Positions 33,836-45,560 are shown, numbered from the stretch's first letter. The stretch: DNA of 64,000 nucleotides from Nematopogon swammerdamellus (GCA_946902875.1 OX336342.1:12951523-13015522), one strand, 5' to 3'. Made by a program: numbers and translations. Notes: generated by a model not told the origin, from the letters alone.

Positions 33836-34105
33836 GCTGTATGTATTGAACCGTAATAGGTAGCCGGTTGAAATTACAAAAACAAAAAGTGAAAAATTAA
33901 GGGGGGCCCTTAATTTGTATCCTTAAATAAAGCAAGAAATGTCTTTTTTCAAGTTTTTTTTGTCTACCCTAAAAACTGTAATACATACAAGCGTCAAACC
34001 TGGTGTGATTATAGTGCAAACTCAAGTAAAACAACTAATCCTAAAAAAAAAAACTATTTGGATGTGTCGGTGCGCGAGTCCAACTCGCACTTTTTCGGTT
34101 TTTAA
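33836..34105 (-). repeat. Repeat family B, minus fragment
   Basis: Plus strand: TATTGAACCGTAATAGGTAG-CCGGTTGAAATT ... GGTGCGCGAGTCCAACTCGC-ACTTTTTCGGTTTTT, the 5' end of the family at the right. Confidence 0.7.
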
Positions 34106-34345
34106 CCCCCAACACAAAAAAGGTGTAAACGTTTTTTAAAGTTTGACGCCTCCCTCTGCCGGTGTGTCTGTCTGTGGCATCGTAGCTCCCAAACGGTTGG
34201 ATGCGGTTTTTTTTATTAGAAACCTAGGTTAACAAGGATGGTTCTTAGCTATGTTTGATGAAGATCGGGTTAGCCGACTGGAAATCAGCACTTTTTCTAA
34301 TTAACGAAGGGATATCTGCCGTAAAATGGAAATTTAATAAAAATT
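34105..34345 (+). repeat. Repeat family D copy
   Basis: TTAACCCCCAACACAAAAAA-GG ... TGGCATCGTAGCTCCCAAAC ... GAAGATCGGGTTAGCCGACT. Followed immediately by the foldback element at 34358. Confidence 0.65.
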
Positions 34346-34357
34346 AAATTACAAATA

Positions 34358-34542
34358 AAAAAAACCGGACACATCAACAACCCTTAAAAAGTAAACAATA
34401 ATTTCCTCTTAGTTAATGAAAAGCGTTGGGGGATCGCTAAGTAAAAAAAAAACTCGGTCCCCCGACGCGTTTAATTAACTAAGCGGAAATTATTTTTTAC
34501 TTTTTAAGGGTTGTTGATGTGTCGGTTTTTTTTTTTATTTGT
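34358..34542. mobile_element. Foldback MITE-like element, copy 1
   Basis: Arms AAACCGGACACATCAACAAC-CCTTAAAAAGTAAA and TTTACTTTTTAAGGGTTGTT-GATGTGTCGGTTT surround GGATCGCTAAGTAAAAAA. Non-coding. A related copy lies at 35245. Confidence 0.75.
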
Positions 34543-34877
34543 AATTTAATATTTGATTAATAAAGAAGCTGAAATAGAATTGGCCAGCTTTGCCGTTGGT
34601 AGAGGAGGCCGACAAGAGTTCGTAGAGTGTTTTATAATTGCGCTAGGCGCTAGAGGGGGAAGGGGCGGGGGGTTGGTGTTGGGATAGGCGTGCACCCGGC
34701 GAGTGCATGAAAAAAAAATCGTAAGAGGGTGGGTATGCAGGGCTTGCAGCTACGGAGACACGGTGATATGATACCTACTTCTGTGCGACTGCTACACGAA
34801 CACGCTCTCTGGGTGGGCATTCCAAAGTCAAGCAAAAGTGGAAACGGTTTCCGGTGTTCACACTGTTCATTACTTTT

Positions 34878-35090
34878 TAACCCGCGACGCAAAAGGAGGT
34901 GTGTGTGTCTATGGCATCGTAGCTCCCAAACGGATGGACAGATTTGGATGCGGTTTTTTTATTAGAAAGCTAAGTTAACCGTGATGTTCTTAAATGCGTC
35001 TGATGAAGATCAGGTCAGCCGATTCGAAGATCTTCAGAACTATTCCTAATTGGTGAAGGGATTTCTGCTGTAAAATGTAAATTTATTACA
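34878..35090 (+). repeat. Repeat family D copy
   Basis: TTAACCCGCGACGCAAAAGG ... GGCATCGTAGCTCCCAAACG-GATGGACAG ... GATCAGGTCAGCCGATTCGA. It again precedes a foldback element (35245), so D plus foldback may be one larger mobile unit. Confidence 0.65.
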
Positions 35091-35244
35091 CTTACACTTG
35101 TCGTCTTTAAGTAAATATTATCCGGAAATTATTACAAAACTAATTTATATACTTGTAATATAACGGCTAACCTAACATAACAAAATTATTACATCTTCAA
35201 ATTACGTCTCTGAAAAAGCTTGAAATAAAAATTAAATTACAACT

Positions 35245-35415
35245 GTAAAAAAAACCCGACAAATCAACAATCCGTAAAAATAATTTTCTTTTATTTAATT
35301 AAAGGCGTCGGGGACCGCTAAGTAAAAAAAATATAACTCAGTCCCCCCCGACTCCTTTAATTAACTAAGCGGAAAATATGTTTTACTTTTTAAGCGTTGT
35401 TGATGTGTCGGGGGT
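35245..35415. mobile_element. Foldback MITE-like element, copy 2
   Basis: Same arrangement as at 34358: AACCCGACAAATCAACAATC ... GGGGACCGCTAAGTAAAAAA ... TTAAGCGTTGTTGATGTGTC-GGG. More diverged arms. Confidence 0.7.
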
Positions 35416-35419
35416 TTAA

Positions 35420-36960
35420 AAAAAGCATAACTAACATAATAATTATGTTGATACAAATTTATGTATCAAAGTTTGACAAAGGCTCTTTACACCTTACATT
35501 AATAATAAATCTTTGTAGTCAGAACTCTCCGCAAAATTGTTAATCTTGCTCTCAAGCGTGTTTCCGATAGACTGTAAACGATGTTAATATGTGGCTAGTC
35601 ATCACTAAAGTACCTGTAAGTAATAATATGTATAAAAAAAAATAGGCTGCGAAGTTTCTTGTCGGTTCTTCTTCGTGGGTGTAATGTAACGGAACGAAAT
35701 ACAATATCGTTAATACCTGAATTTGCTAAGTTACTTATAGGTGGCAATGAACCTGAGTTTGAGCTTGCTGTCACGTGGATCGAGTGATAGATATGCTACA
35801 TAGTATGATTATAATATGTATTGGTTTACAATATTAAATACTCGTACGATAAATCAATAAGTTTACGGTGAACCGAGATAACAATTTATTATAGAGACTA
35901 ATTTGTAAGCCTAAGTGATATTAGTACAACACTACGGACAATGGACATACATAGTATAATTATACATGTAAATACACATCAGGAGTTAGTGGTACGCTGC
36001 GTGACATGGACTGACGGACAAACGGATAGACGGACATTTGAATGAGATTAGGTAATAGTTCAGCACTTCATATGTTAATAAGACTTTCATTAAGCTTTGT
36101 CTAAGACCTACAAAGGTAAAAAAAAGGAAATCCTATAAAATATACATTACCGTCCAGTTCAGTGTAGCCGGCACAACCGAAGGGAAGCATATTTAAGTAC
36201 TTTAAGTACCTACATAACAGAAATAACAGAAATGTTAACTGATATTATATTCACGTTTCTTTGTTCTGTTTCTTATAGACATTTCGTTAAATTATTACAA
36301 ATTTCCGAACAGGGATAAGCGCTTGTCTCATGTAATCTGGCGAAAAAATAACAGTATTAGCAACAGAATAAACCGAAAGAAATAGGAACATTTCGGCTGC
36401 GGGGTGCGGTGTGGGTACCTACGTAGATATAAAAGAGGACGACCACTGTTTATTAAATTCCGTCCAAATGTTAGCACATCTGTTTGCAGCTCCCGCGTAG
36501 CCCAGAGCTCGCCTCCGCCGCCGCCGTCGCGCCGCCGCTGAGCCTAGCAGCCCGCGAGCTGAAGAAGAGCAACATATAGAATGACTCTATTCGCCAAGTA
36601 TTCGAACAAGATAAACTAGCAGGCACGATGCCACCTGCCGCGTGCCTCGGTGGAAGGAGAACCGTGCCAAGTGAGAGGAGAGGGTTGCGCACAAATGTTT
36701 CTTCATATAACATTAACGATCAAGGTATTTCTACAACATCAGCATCAACGATTATTCGCTTATTACAAGTATGTACATATTCGGGTGACGTCTCTCAGCT
36801 AGCCATAAGTAGAACTTAAAAAAGAGTAGAGAAAGATTATAATAAATATGATGAAAATATATCTGTCCGTTTTATTTTTGTATCGTAGATCTAAACGATT
36901 TTATTTTAATGTGCCATAGGAACAACTAAAAATCTATTGCACGTACATTTATTATTTTCC
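35420..36960. other. Intron stretch with scattered repeat scraps
   Basis: Mostly unrecognised. Contains a SINE-body scrap at 36150-36192 (GTCCAGTTCAGTGTAGCCGG), a GC-rich patch at 36485-36560 (GCCTCCGCCGCCGCCGTCGC) and a family-A scrap at 36595-36690 (GCCACCTGCCGCGTGCCTCG-GTGGAAGGAG). Confidence 0.5.
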
Positions 36961-37009
36961 TTGCCAATTACGGCATCATAATGTAGTATTAGAGCCTGCC
37001 TCTCGCGAT

Positions 37010-37480
37010 CTATCCTATGAGAGTAAAAAAATCCAGTCCACCATCCCCGCGCGCCCGCGCGCTCGCTCCCCCGCCGCAACCCCCGCCGCTAGCCCCGCCG
37101 CCCGGCGCGCCGGGAATCCTCTAATAGCGGATCTCAGATTATCTTACACTTGGGAAGCCGCTAATTGCTTTTTTCTTCCAGTTCCCTCTATTTTTCTTCA
37201 CTTCTTGCTTATCTCTATCTTCTGACGGAATAAAATTAAAAGTGTATATTTGTGGAGAAATATGTTTCCCTCGGGCCGGACGCGGCGCGGGGGTGGCGGC
37301 GCGGCTCCAGTCGGGACGGAGGAAGATAAAGGAGGATCGGCCGAGATTGTTATAGGAGGATTAAGCTTAATAAGTTTCAGTCCGTGTTTATAATTGCTCT
37401 GCAGCTGCGAGAGCTTACGGCCGCTCTCTCGTCTGCATATAAAGCACAAATTCTCGTACCTACACGGCAATAGTAGGACC
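37010..37480. other. CpG-rich patch in the SLC6 intron
   Basis: Very GC-rich cores at 37045-37115 (CGCGCGCCCGCGCGCTCGCT, CCCGCCGCCCGGCGCGCCGG) and 37270-37310. No conserved reading frame recognised. May be a regulatory element; not shown. Confidence 0.3.
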
Positions 37481-37499
37481 AACATAGATTCAAGTTTCA

Positions 37500-38690
37500 T
37501 ATTTGCTTGGTTTTGGTTTAATTAAAACTGAATGTTGCCAACATAGATCATTAAAGTTAAAGCTGACGCAGAAGTCATACTTGCATGATCATCTTGCCAA
37601 ATGCTTTTCTGGTAATCTGCATTTTTAACATTGAAAATGTCCTTTTGATCGCTTCATTATAGTCCCCGATTTCCAGCGAGAGTGCGAATTCGCCCTGGTG
37701 TCGTGAGTTTTAAGGCTACGTAAATATTTAGGATGTCAAATGACGCCTATCGACGAAGGCTACAAGATGGCGAAAAAAAAGTGCGAAACCCCGCTAAAAA
37801 TAACCGTTTTAGGGGGCACTTTTCAACATATTTCTATATATATATATATATATTTAAAATGTTTATATTTTTATATTGTAGATTGACTCAATATCTGGGG
37901 ACGTATTTTTTAAAAGTGAAAAATTTGGGAGTTTAGGTTTATTTCATATTTTCCGTTACGCGAGTTACGAGTCGTCTTTATCTTGCAATGTGAGTATTAG
38001 TTAAAATGGTTTTCCTGTATGCATATACTTGAAAATTAAGAGTTAGAATTTTTATATTTTGTTTATTTTTAATTTTTGAAAACTTTTGACAATTTTTCAA
38101 AATTGACATATTTCTTATATTTGAATACGCCCTAAAAGTCATTTTCAATTTACCTGACGGTCATGTAATGCATGAGATCTGTGAATTTTTTCGACACGTG
38201 TGAGGTAAGGGTTCGTTTCAATTAATTGAGCTTTTTACTCTATTAGAAGTTGCACAGTAAGTAACGTTTTTTTTACCCGACTACGGCGAAGCCAAAGGAA
38301 GGGTTATTTCAATTATATCCTACCAGACTTCAGAAAAAAAATGGCAATAATAATACCTTACAGAAGACTTACATTAATTTTTAAAATGTATCTGGGTCTC
38401 TTGGTCGGTGTTTGTTGAACATTTATTTTGTTCTTTTTATTCAGTCATTAATTTATTATACTTACTGTTTTATTAGTTCGTAGACATACTCCTCAAATAT
38501 TATAACCACCTTACTAGGATTATTTATTACACTTATTGTATATTTAACAAGACCTCACTCCTAATATCTCATAATTACCATTTGTAATAACAATGTTGTA
38601 TTATTATAAAAATATATTCATATTGTGCAGGTATTCTATACTTAAACGAGGTATTATATTATAGTATATAATTATGTTTTTAAAGTCAAT
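37500..38690. other. AT-rich intron stretch
   Basis: No gene recognised. A short (TA)n run lies near 37835-37850. A scrap ACCCGACTACGGCGAAGCCA lies at 38276. Confidence 0.5.
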
Positions 38691-38697
38691 TCACACA

Positions 38698-38815
38698 CCT
38701 AAAAGTTGGCTGTAAGAAATATCTTCAAGGGTTCAAGTTCGCCTTTGCACCTCATGTGGCCGAATTCATTGTGTTATTATAATTGTAAAATATTTGTAGA
38801 GCAATAAATAATTTT
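38698..38815 (+). repeat. LINE 3' tail
   Basis: AAAAGTTGGCTGTAAGAAAT ... CAAGTTCGCCTTTGCACCTC ... GTAGAGCAATAAATAATTTT. Diverged copy of the 57652 tail, 70 bp from SLC6 exon B. Confidence 0.55.
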
Positions 38816-38886
38816 CTATCTCTATTATCTAATATTATATTTAATTTTAATCTACAAAAATGTAATAAAGCATAATGTGAACTCAC

Positions 38887-39165
38887 AATCTGTGTTAAAA
38901 TCACCGTAGCACATTCCCCACGCGAGGTCCCATCCGATGGACACTATAGTATAGTAGAGTGTCCAAGTGACGATGATCATGTAGTATATGGAGATAATAC
39001 TGATCACGACCAGGGTGCAGTAGCCCAGGCCGCTGAAGAAGGGCGAGATCGCTGTGAACGCCTTCAGGGGCCCCAGGGCGGTGAACTGCCCTACGTACAG
39101 CTCCAAGAAGAATATCGGTAGACCGATGAACACCATCATCAGGAAGAATGGTATTAAGAATGCAC
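38887..39165 (-). CDS. SLC6 transporter exon B (TM2-TM3)
   Basis: Ninety-three codons, phase 1 in and out. The first codon completes NGGG-AFLIPFF, the conserved run from TM1 into TM2. Then come LPIFFLELYVGQFTALGPL and a long hydrophobic TM3 (GLGYCTLVVISIISIYYMII). The exon ends in the first part of extracellular loop 2. Borders TTCGCAG|GTGC and GATT|GTGAGT fit consensus. In the pre-mRNA an inverted pair of SINE copies lies just upstream of its acceptor (see findings). Confidence 0.93.
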
Positions 39166-39235
39166 CTGCGAACAAGACACGCTTCAATAAGAATCTGTGT
39201 AATTTTTTTCAAATACTTCTTTTTTCCGACTACAT

Positions 39236-39512
39236 ACGTGTATGTCGTAAAAGGCGACTAAGGGATAAGGCTCCCTTCTTATATTACTAGGTGGTAGGGT
39301 TTAACCCGTCCGGGTTGGTACCACCGCACTGAAGTAAAGGTCGGTCGAAACGGCTAACTATGTAAATAGTTTGTGTTTTCCGTCCATTTCAGTGTAGCCG
39401 GCACGACCGAAGGGAAGCCCTGACGTGGCACCAAGTTCACCCGGTGTTATGGGCTGACATCACGGATGTTGTAGGTGATGTAGCCAACCGTGTCAGTTTC
39501 CATAAAAAAAAA
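39236..39512 (+). repeat. SINE body copy, plus orientation
   Basis: Headless copy starting TATGTCGTAAAAGGCGACTA, with GGTTGGTACCACCGCACTGA and GTTATGGGCTGACATCACGG, ending in TCCATAAAAAAAA. It starts about 70 bp from SLC6 exon B. Confidence 0.75.
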
Positions 39513-39640
39513 CATACACTAGCTGTGCCTGCGGCTTCGCTCGCGGTAAATAAATTGATTCACCGAATGCGTTCACTTCCGTCCCCGCTGCTCGGTCCGT
39601 ATGAATAATGGCGTTATACGCTATATTGCCTATAACCTTT

Positions 39641-39960
39641 TTTTTTATGGAAATTGACACGGTTGGCTACATCACCTACAACATCCGTGATGTCAGCCCA
39701 TAACACCGCGTGAACTTGGTGCCACGTCAGTGCTTCCCTTCGGTCGTGCCGGCCACACTGAACTGGACGAAAAACACAATCTATTTACATAGCCGTTTCG
39801 ACCGACCTTTCATTCAGTGCGGTGGTACCAACCCGGGCGGGTTAAACCATACTACCTAGTAATTAAGAAGGCAGTCTATCCCTTAGTCGCCTTTTACAAC
39901 TTACACGGGGAGAGATGCAGTGGGGCTATTCTTTTAAAGTACCGGCCCGACACGGTACAA
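39641..39960 (-). repeat. SINE body copy, minus orientation
   Basis: Inverted counterpart of the 39236 copy, from TTTTTTTTATGGAAATTGAC to AAAGTACCGGCCCGACACGG. The two arms are about 130 bp apart and could form a long stem in the SLC6 pre-mRNA. Confidence 0.75.
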
Positions 39961-40039
39961 ACTAATGTTTACTTACATACACACAGACGCCAGACGTTGG
40001 ATCTTATAATATGTAGGGATAGGAAGGCCGAAGGACACC

Positions 40040-40335
40040 ACAAGCTGCATCACGACGATCGGGTAAGTAAAGTTATAGGGATGGCGCTGCAAGGACTCTG
40101 TATATTACAGCACAACACCGATCACCACGTGTCGCAAAGCATTCGGACAAGATAACTATCAAGCATCAAGTAAGCCACGAAGACCCTCCTGCGCACTGAC
40201 TCGGTGGAAGGACAGTTCCAAAGTTAGATATGGCTATCCTGTCGCCCTTTATACCACGTCATCTTGTCCTTATACCTTAGTCGCCATTTACGACATGCAC
40301 AGGGACAGATGCAGTGGGGCTATTATTTTTATCCA
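40040..40335 (-). repeat. Repeat family A, minus copy
   Basis: Contains CAGCACAACACCGATCACCA, CTCGGTGGAAGGACAGTTCC and CACAGGGACAGATGCAGTGG. It follows the minus SINE copy at 39641, so the two may have been inserted as one unit. Confidence 0.65.
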
Positions 40336-40656
40336 AATATATGAATTTTACAATTACACTATCACTTTTATAAACCAAAATTAAAACAAACGAAAATATT
40401 TACATAAAATACAAGTAATAGAAATAGATAAGCGAGTGTGCTACAAAATAATTCTTTAGAAAAGATGTCCTATCTTTTCTAATGTCAATAGTATGAATAA
40501 AATAAATGCAGTCATTATAAATACGAATAAGTATTACGAATTGTTAGATTAAGGAGTTAAGATAAACTAATAAAATAAAATTATTTAGACCAAAATTAAT
40601 GCTGAATTTTTACCACGAACTTTCTATCATCATCTCAAATCATTGTATGCACTTAC

Positions 40657-40834
40657 CGCCTCCATTCCTATAGCAGAGGTAGGGGAACCTCCACACGTTG
40701 CCGAGGCCGACCGCGTAGCCCAGGCAGGCGAGCACGAACTCGACCGGACGGTCCCACGTGCCGCGCCCGCCCGGCTCCTCGCGATTTGCTTTAGGCGGCT
40801 CTACTCGAATGCCGTTCATCCTTACTCCGTTCAC
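40657..40834 (-). CDS. SLC6 transporter exon A (cytosolic N-tail and TM1)
   Basis: Encodes 59 residues plus one base: a basic, polar N-tail ([20 protein letters not shown]), then [29 protein letters not shown] and CYRNGGG. The last part is the SLC6 TM1 signature, whose unwound centre binds Na+ and substrate. Acceptor CTCTCTCCTTCAG and donor G|GTAAGT are both strong. Entry phase 0, exit phase 1. An internal Met (RMNG) could serve as start if no upstream exon is used. Gly rather than Asp in TM1 points away from monoamines. Confidence 0.93.
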
Positions 40835-40914
40835 CTGAAGGAGAGAGAACATTTTTGAGGAGAGTTGACTGGATGAAATCGAATGCAGCGATAAATCGGA
40901 ATCATTAGTTTAGA

Positions 40915-41235
40915 ACCGTGTGGGGCCGGTACTTTAAAAGAATAGCCCCACTGCATCTCTTCCCGTGTATGTCGTAAAAGGCGACTAAGGGATATGACTC
41001 CCTTCTTATATTACTAGGTGGTAGGGTTTAACCCGCCCGGGTTGGTACCACCGCACTGAATGAAAGGTCGGTCGAAACGGCAATGTAAATAGTTTGTGTT
41101 TTCCGTCCAGTTCAGTGTAGCCGGCACGTCCGAAGGGAAGTACTGACATGGCACTAAGTCCACCCGGTGTTATGGGCTGACATCGCGGATGTTGTAGCGT
41201 AGGTGATGTAGCCAACCGTGTCAGTTTCCATAAAA
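40915..41235 (+). repeat. SINE body copy with family-A end
   Basis: Starts GTGTGGGGCCGGTACTTTAA-AAGAATAGCCCCACTGC and continues through GGTAGGGTTTAACCCGCCCG to GTGTCAGTTTCCATAAAATA. It lies 80 bp upstream of SLC6 exon A in the transcript direction. Confidence 0.75.
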
Positions 41236-41299
41236 TAAAAAAAATTATAATAATAAAAGATGTACGAGTAATTATTCAAAAAAATGTATCACTTTTTCT

Positions 41300-41470
41300 T
41301 TTTATTGAAAGCGCAACATGTGGCACCGAGCCACCCATAGGGTGTCTAACGACGCCCATGGGCATTCGGATTGCGGGGGTTGAGAATGCCATGCCGGCCT
41401 GATATGTGTCTATTCACGCCCCTCTCGAAGGACCCGAGACTGTACTTGGGGGGAAATATATGGACCGGAC
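41300..41470 (-). repeat. LINE 3'-end fragment, minus
   Basis: On plus: GCGCAACATGTGGCACCGAG ... GCCATGCCGGCCTGATATGT ... CTTGGGGGGAAATATATGGA. It includes the last codons of the polymerase (reverse strand: ISPQVQSRVLR). Related to 6590. Confidence 0.7.
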
Positions 41471-41582
41471 AAACTATTCGTCATAATAAAGTATTTAATA
41501 GAGTACTCAAATTAAAGGATTATTTTACCCAGCAGATACATAAGCTAAACCATTCAAAACATTTAAAGGGAAATATTGCTTA

Positions 41583-41905
41583 GATTTGTTAGAATTAAAT
41601 CGATCAAGCAGCAAGTAAGGCACGAAGACGCACCTGCTGTATGACTCGGTGGAAGTATCGTGCCAAGGTGAGAGGTGGCACGGTACTTCCACCGAGTCAT
41701 ACAGCGTGGGTCTTCTTACTGCATTTATTTTATTCATACTAATTGACATCTCTATCTTATCTTGTTCGAATACTTTGCGAAACGTGGTGGTCGGTGTTGT
41801 GCTGCAATTTACCAGAGTTCTTGCAGCACAACACCGATTACTCTGCTTACCCCGATTGTCGGGATTCAGCGTGTGTGATATGTATGTATGTATGTATGTT
41901 ATTAG
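41583..41905 (+). repeat. Repeat family A, palindromic rearranged copy
   Basis: Two pieces of family A face each other: GTATGACTCGGTGGAAGTA and its reverse complement TACTTCCACCGAGTCATAC lie about 25 bp apart (41639-41702). The plus-oriented rest then runs to ATTGTCGGGATTCAGCGTGT and a short (TATG)n tract. Confidence 0.65.
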
Positions 41906-42524
41906 AATTTTATTTAAGTGAATTTTATTTATTTTACGCTACCTGTAGCGTTTGTCGAACCCTAAAGTTCGCACTCCGCATATTAAACGATTTATTTGCA
42001 AAGGACGTCGTGTGGCCGTTCCGAAGAAGGATGTGGATAGACACACGGGCCCGCCCACGTTTGTGATTGATAGGATTTGTTTTGGCACGTGTACTGTTTT
42101 GCGGATAAAATTAAGCTTTAATGAATACCTTCATCACTTTGTAGGTAGGTACCTACATGAACTTTACATCCTGTGAGGTAACGTAGCTGAAGTCCTTTGG
42201 CAAGAGCCTATATTTTCCCTTTTCGATATTCGTTATAAATATGTAATAGTAAAAAAAAAAGTAACATAAGGAGACGAGTGGGGTCCATCCTCAATCCACA
42301 AAATCCGAAAACATTGTGTTGAATGTTTGTTTTTATACTAACTATATCCCTCTTTACATTAATATACATAGTTCCAAAACTACGAAGCGAAGAGAAAATT
42401 AGAATCTCCGAACTGGAAACTCTAACCCAAATGTGTTTTAATTTTTTATATTTTTTTATTTTTAATAGCATGTACTTACGTGTAACTTTTTAGTCATAAT
42501 AATATTTATTTATGATCGGCTTAC

Positions 42525-42533
42525 CTGTGCCAT
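42525..42533 (-). CDS. Alternative candidate initiation exon of the SLC6 gene
   Basis: The minus strand reads ACAATGGCACAG|GTAAGC: an ATG, two codons and a consensus 5' splice site (CAG|GTAAGC), also in phase 0 with exon A (would give M-A-Q-V-N-G-V). It follows a short GC-rich stretch, 1.7 kb upstream of exon A. The exon is tiny, so chance is a real possibility. It could be an alternative promoter/first exon or nothing. Confidence 0.25.
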
Positions 42534-42849
42534 TGTCGCGAGCGCATCCCTGCAGCTCGTCGCCCCGATAAGCCGAATATAAAAAATATTATTACTATTA
42601 TTATTTTATATTCTTCATTTCACGTTTTTACATTTAATTCATATTAATTTTACATGTGTTAAACCTACTAAAAGTTATAAAAATATGCAAAATTAATACA
42701 AAATTAAACAAAATAAAAACGGTAATACCGCCGGCGGGGGCGGGAGACAAGTCTCCAAGCGCGCCGGCGGGTGCAGGCCGTGGCTATGGAGCTCTTATTA
42801 TTATTTTATCTTTAATGCTCACGTTCAACTCTTTTGCTACTACAAACAT

Positions 42850-43005
42850 CTAAAGGTTGACTGTAAGAAATCTCTGTCCTTACACAGATTTCTTACAGTC
42901 CGCTACAGATAAGTCCGCTTTTGCACCTTATATAAATGTTCTAATGTGCTTGTTACTGTTTAATGTTTCTTGGAGCAATAAAGCATTTCTATTCTATTTC
43001 TATTC
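42850..43005 (+). repeat. LINE 3' tail with inserted inversion
   Basis: AAAGGTTGACTGTAAGAAAT ... GATAAGTCCGCTTTTGCACC ... GAGCAATAAAGCATTTCTAT. The segment GACTGTAAGAAATCT is followed 12 nt later by its exact inverse (42859-42900), forming a 15-bp stem. Confidence 0.65.
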
Positions 43006-43099
43006 TAAGTCTGGCATAGCGAAACACATAGAGGCTAATTAAAGTGGTCCACGTCCTCCTTACATTCATGAACTACATTCCCCTTAGTCGGTAAAGTTC

Positions 43100-43420
43100 C
43101 AGAGCGAATCATTCACATGTACGTACATACTAAGTCATACAAATTAACGCAAGTCTTAACCATGCGACGACGACGACGCCACAAGTCGACGCTCTCGGAA
43201 GTTCGTTCTCTCTTCGTTTTAGCGCAGTCCAAATAATATAATGCAAGAGTTAACCGGGGCGCGGCAAAGACGAAGGCAGAGCTAACTCAAAGCCGCCAAC
43301 TCCACCAGCCGAGCCGACGCCGACGCCCGGCCACATACTTTATACTGCACCGACTACACCGCGCATAGCGCTTGCAGTAGAGGCGCCGTCGCCGTCGACT
43401 TTATATTATTTTTATTGATT
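43100..43420. other. CGACGA-rich GC patch
   Basis: Contains CGACGACGACGACGCC (about 43166), CGAGCCGACGCCGACGCCCG and GCGCCGTCGCCGTCGAC. A related scrap (CACGTCGTCGTCGTCGCGCT) lies at 54533. No frame with homology recognised. Could be an old repeat or regulatory DNA. Confidence 0.3.
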
Positions 43421-43987
43421 TTACGTTTTGTTTTAATTTAAGTAAATTTATTTGATAGGTAATTTTAATTTCTAGTTAATTTTGTAATTAGCTTTAATTT
43501 GATTCACAATATTTTAATTTTTTTTTTTGTTAATATAGGAGTGTCGGACAATATTAATTTTATCTGCAGATTTTTCTGTTACTACTTATAAGTAAGTAAT
43601 ATTATATACTATATTTTTTTGTAATATGTGGATTGGGCGTCTGAACTCGAGGGTGAACGTAGACGGAAGTTCTTTTTATACATTTCCCTCGTGGGTGTAG
43701 TATCACAACCTTGTGAAACTTGATTTTGTGTTAATTTACATTAGCAAGTGTGAACTCGACAATTGAAATATAAGCTCCAATGGAACCCGAGAACTGAAAT
43801 TGTTATTGCAATTTGTAATCAAATTTATATTGAGAATCTAGGAGATTTAATTGTAGAAATGGGAGCTAGAATATCATACCTGAAGCTTTTCTTGGTTGTC
43901 GTATGTACTTCCATATTTAATTTTTTTTACATTTCCACAGATTTGGGTAAAAACAAAGGCCAAAAACATTACATTATTAGTTATTTT

Positions 43988-44130
43988 TAGGATTCTGTAC
44001 GGAAGCTCATTATAAGGATACGCCGTCGTCCTACTGATTATCTTTGGAACTGTAATAGCTAGCCGGTTGAAATATTCACAGAATATGTGTTATTATTGTG
44101 GATATAACAACAAACGTGCTTTTCAAACTT
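43988..44130 (-). repeat. Repeat family B, minus fragment
   Basis: Plus strand: TTAGGATTCTGTACGGAAGC ... AATAGCTAGCCGGTTGAAAT ... AACAACAAACGTG. Confidence 0.6.
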
Positions 44131-44607
44131 TTTTCGTGCAAGTAATACTGAACTGAAATTAAACAACCTCTATCCTGACGAGGCGTCGCACGTCACCTCC
44201 TTTTTACCCGATTGCTCGAAGAAAAATGGAGGGTAATGTTTTTGAAAATAACAGCCAGTTTATCAAACTGTACACCTGTTGATTTGAACTGAGTTAACTT
44301 TATCTACTTGATGAAATTAGTGTCAAATTAACCGATAACACAAATTTGGATACAAGTAATACAATTTGAGATCCATCACATTTAAGATCAAATACTTTCA
44401 TCATTACTCTTTGCATGTCAATCTTATCTATCTACTTTCACAATCTCATTATTGTTATCTTTATCTGTTTATCTTATTTGATAGCCATTATTTGACACAG
44501 TAGTTCTGATTTCACGTTGCCTTATTAATAATCGTCGTCGTATCAACGTCGTATCAACGGGCTAGACAGCCTAGCAACAGTCCGCAAATCTGCTGGCATG
44601 GCGCCTT

Positions 44608-44712
44608 ACTGAGCGTGATTTCGCGAGTAGAGGGGTTTTTGGCTCTGTCGACTGTACCATTGGCCTCTCGACACAGCTACCCATGTTGGTTTACATAAAA
44701 AAAAAATTATGT
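44608..44712 (+). repeat. SINE-like 3' fragment (third type), copy 2
   Basis: TACTGAGCGTGATTTCGCGA ... GGCTCTGTCGACTGTACCAT-TGGCCTCTCGACACAGCTAC-CCATGTTGGTTTACATAAAA. Then GCCAGCGGCTTCGCTCGCGA, another repeat end. Confidence 0.65.
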
Positions 44713-45284
44713 ATAGCGTTTGCCAGCGGCTTCGCTCGCGACATTGTAGGTTATGCTTAATTTGAGTCGACGCAATATTCTCTCTCTCTCCTCCCTACCT
44801 TCCTCCATTCCCCTCTCGCTCTCACTCTCTCTCTATCTCTCCTAGGGGACGATTTTCGAAAAACGCTGATAAAACTACCTTTTACTTATAAACACCAAAT
44901 TACATATTTTTAACTTGAAAAATGATGAACTTCAATACACATATTTAACCTTCTTAGGGGGTGAATTTTCAAAAATATTTAGTGTTCGCCCAGGTTTAGG
45001 TCTGTCAGTCAGTCAGAGTTAAGAATTTCACTAAGTAGATGTATTAAAATTTAATAGATTCTGGATCCGTAATTCGCATGAAATGTATTCTATTATCTCC
45101 AAGTTGTTATTCACCATTATTGTCTAGATTCGAGAGTTGAATATCTATTCCGATGAGTTTCATATTATTATGAAATCACGTATTTAGTATACGTGCTGTT
45201 ATAATTTAATAGAGAGAAAATCGGTTAACAGGCAAGAAGAATATTTCTCGATTTAGAAACAAAGTATTGTTTTTATAGTTAAAT

Positions 45285-45560
45285 TATACTAGTTTATGCC
45301 CGCGGTTTCGCTCGCGGTAGACTCGGTTTAATAACAAATCCGATTTAAACGGAAATATGATAATAAAAGATCGCTTCTATTATATTCTCTTTCTCCCGTC
45401 CATACTATACTTACTTAGATACTGCTCAGCTGTAAGGCTATTTAGCATGATGGTATATAACTTATATAGAGCCCCAAGAACTACTCTTTCCATTGGTGCA
45501 AACCGCATCAAAATCTGTTGTATGGATTTTTGAGTACTTACGCAAGTTAAGAACGAGTAA
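45285..45560. repeat. Repeat family E copy 1
   Basis: CCCGCGGTTTCGCTCGCGGT-AGACTCGGTTTAATAACAAA ... CAAGAACTACTCTTTCCATT-GGTGCAAACCGCATCAAAAT. Matches 52728-52990. Confidence 0.75.

Noticed and set aside
37198..37500. Minus-strand 100-codon frame next to a GC-rich patch
   Set aside because: No family recognised; proline-rich translation follows from GC content; no splice context linking it to a gene.
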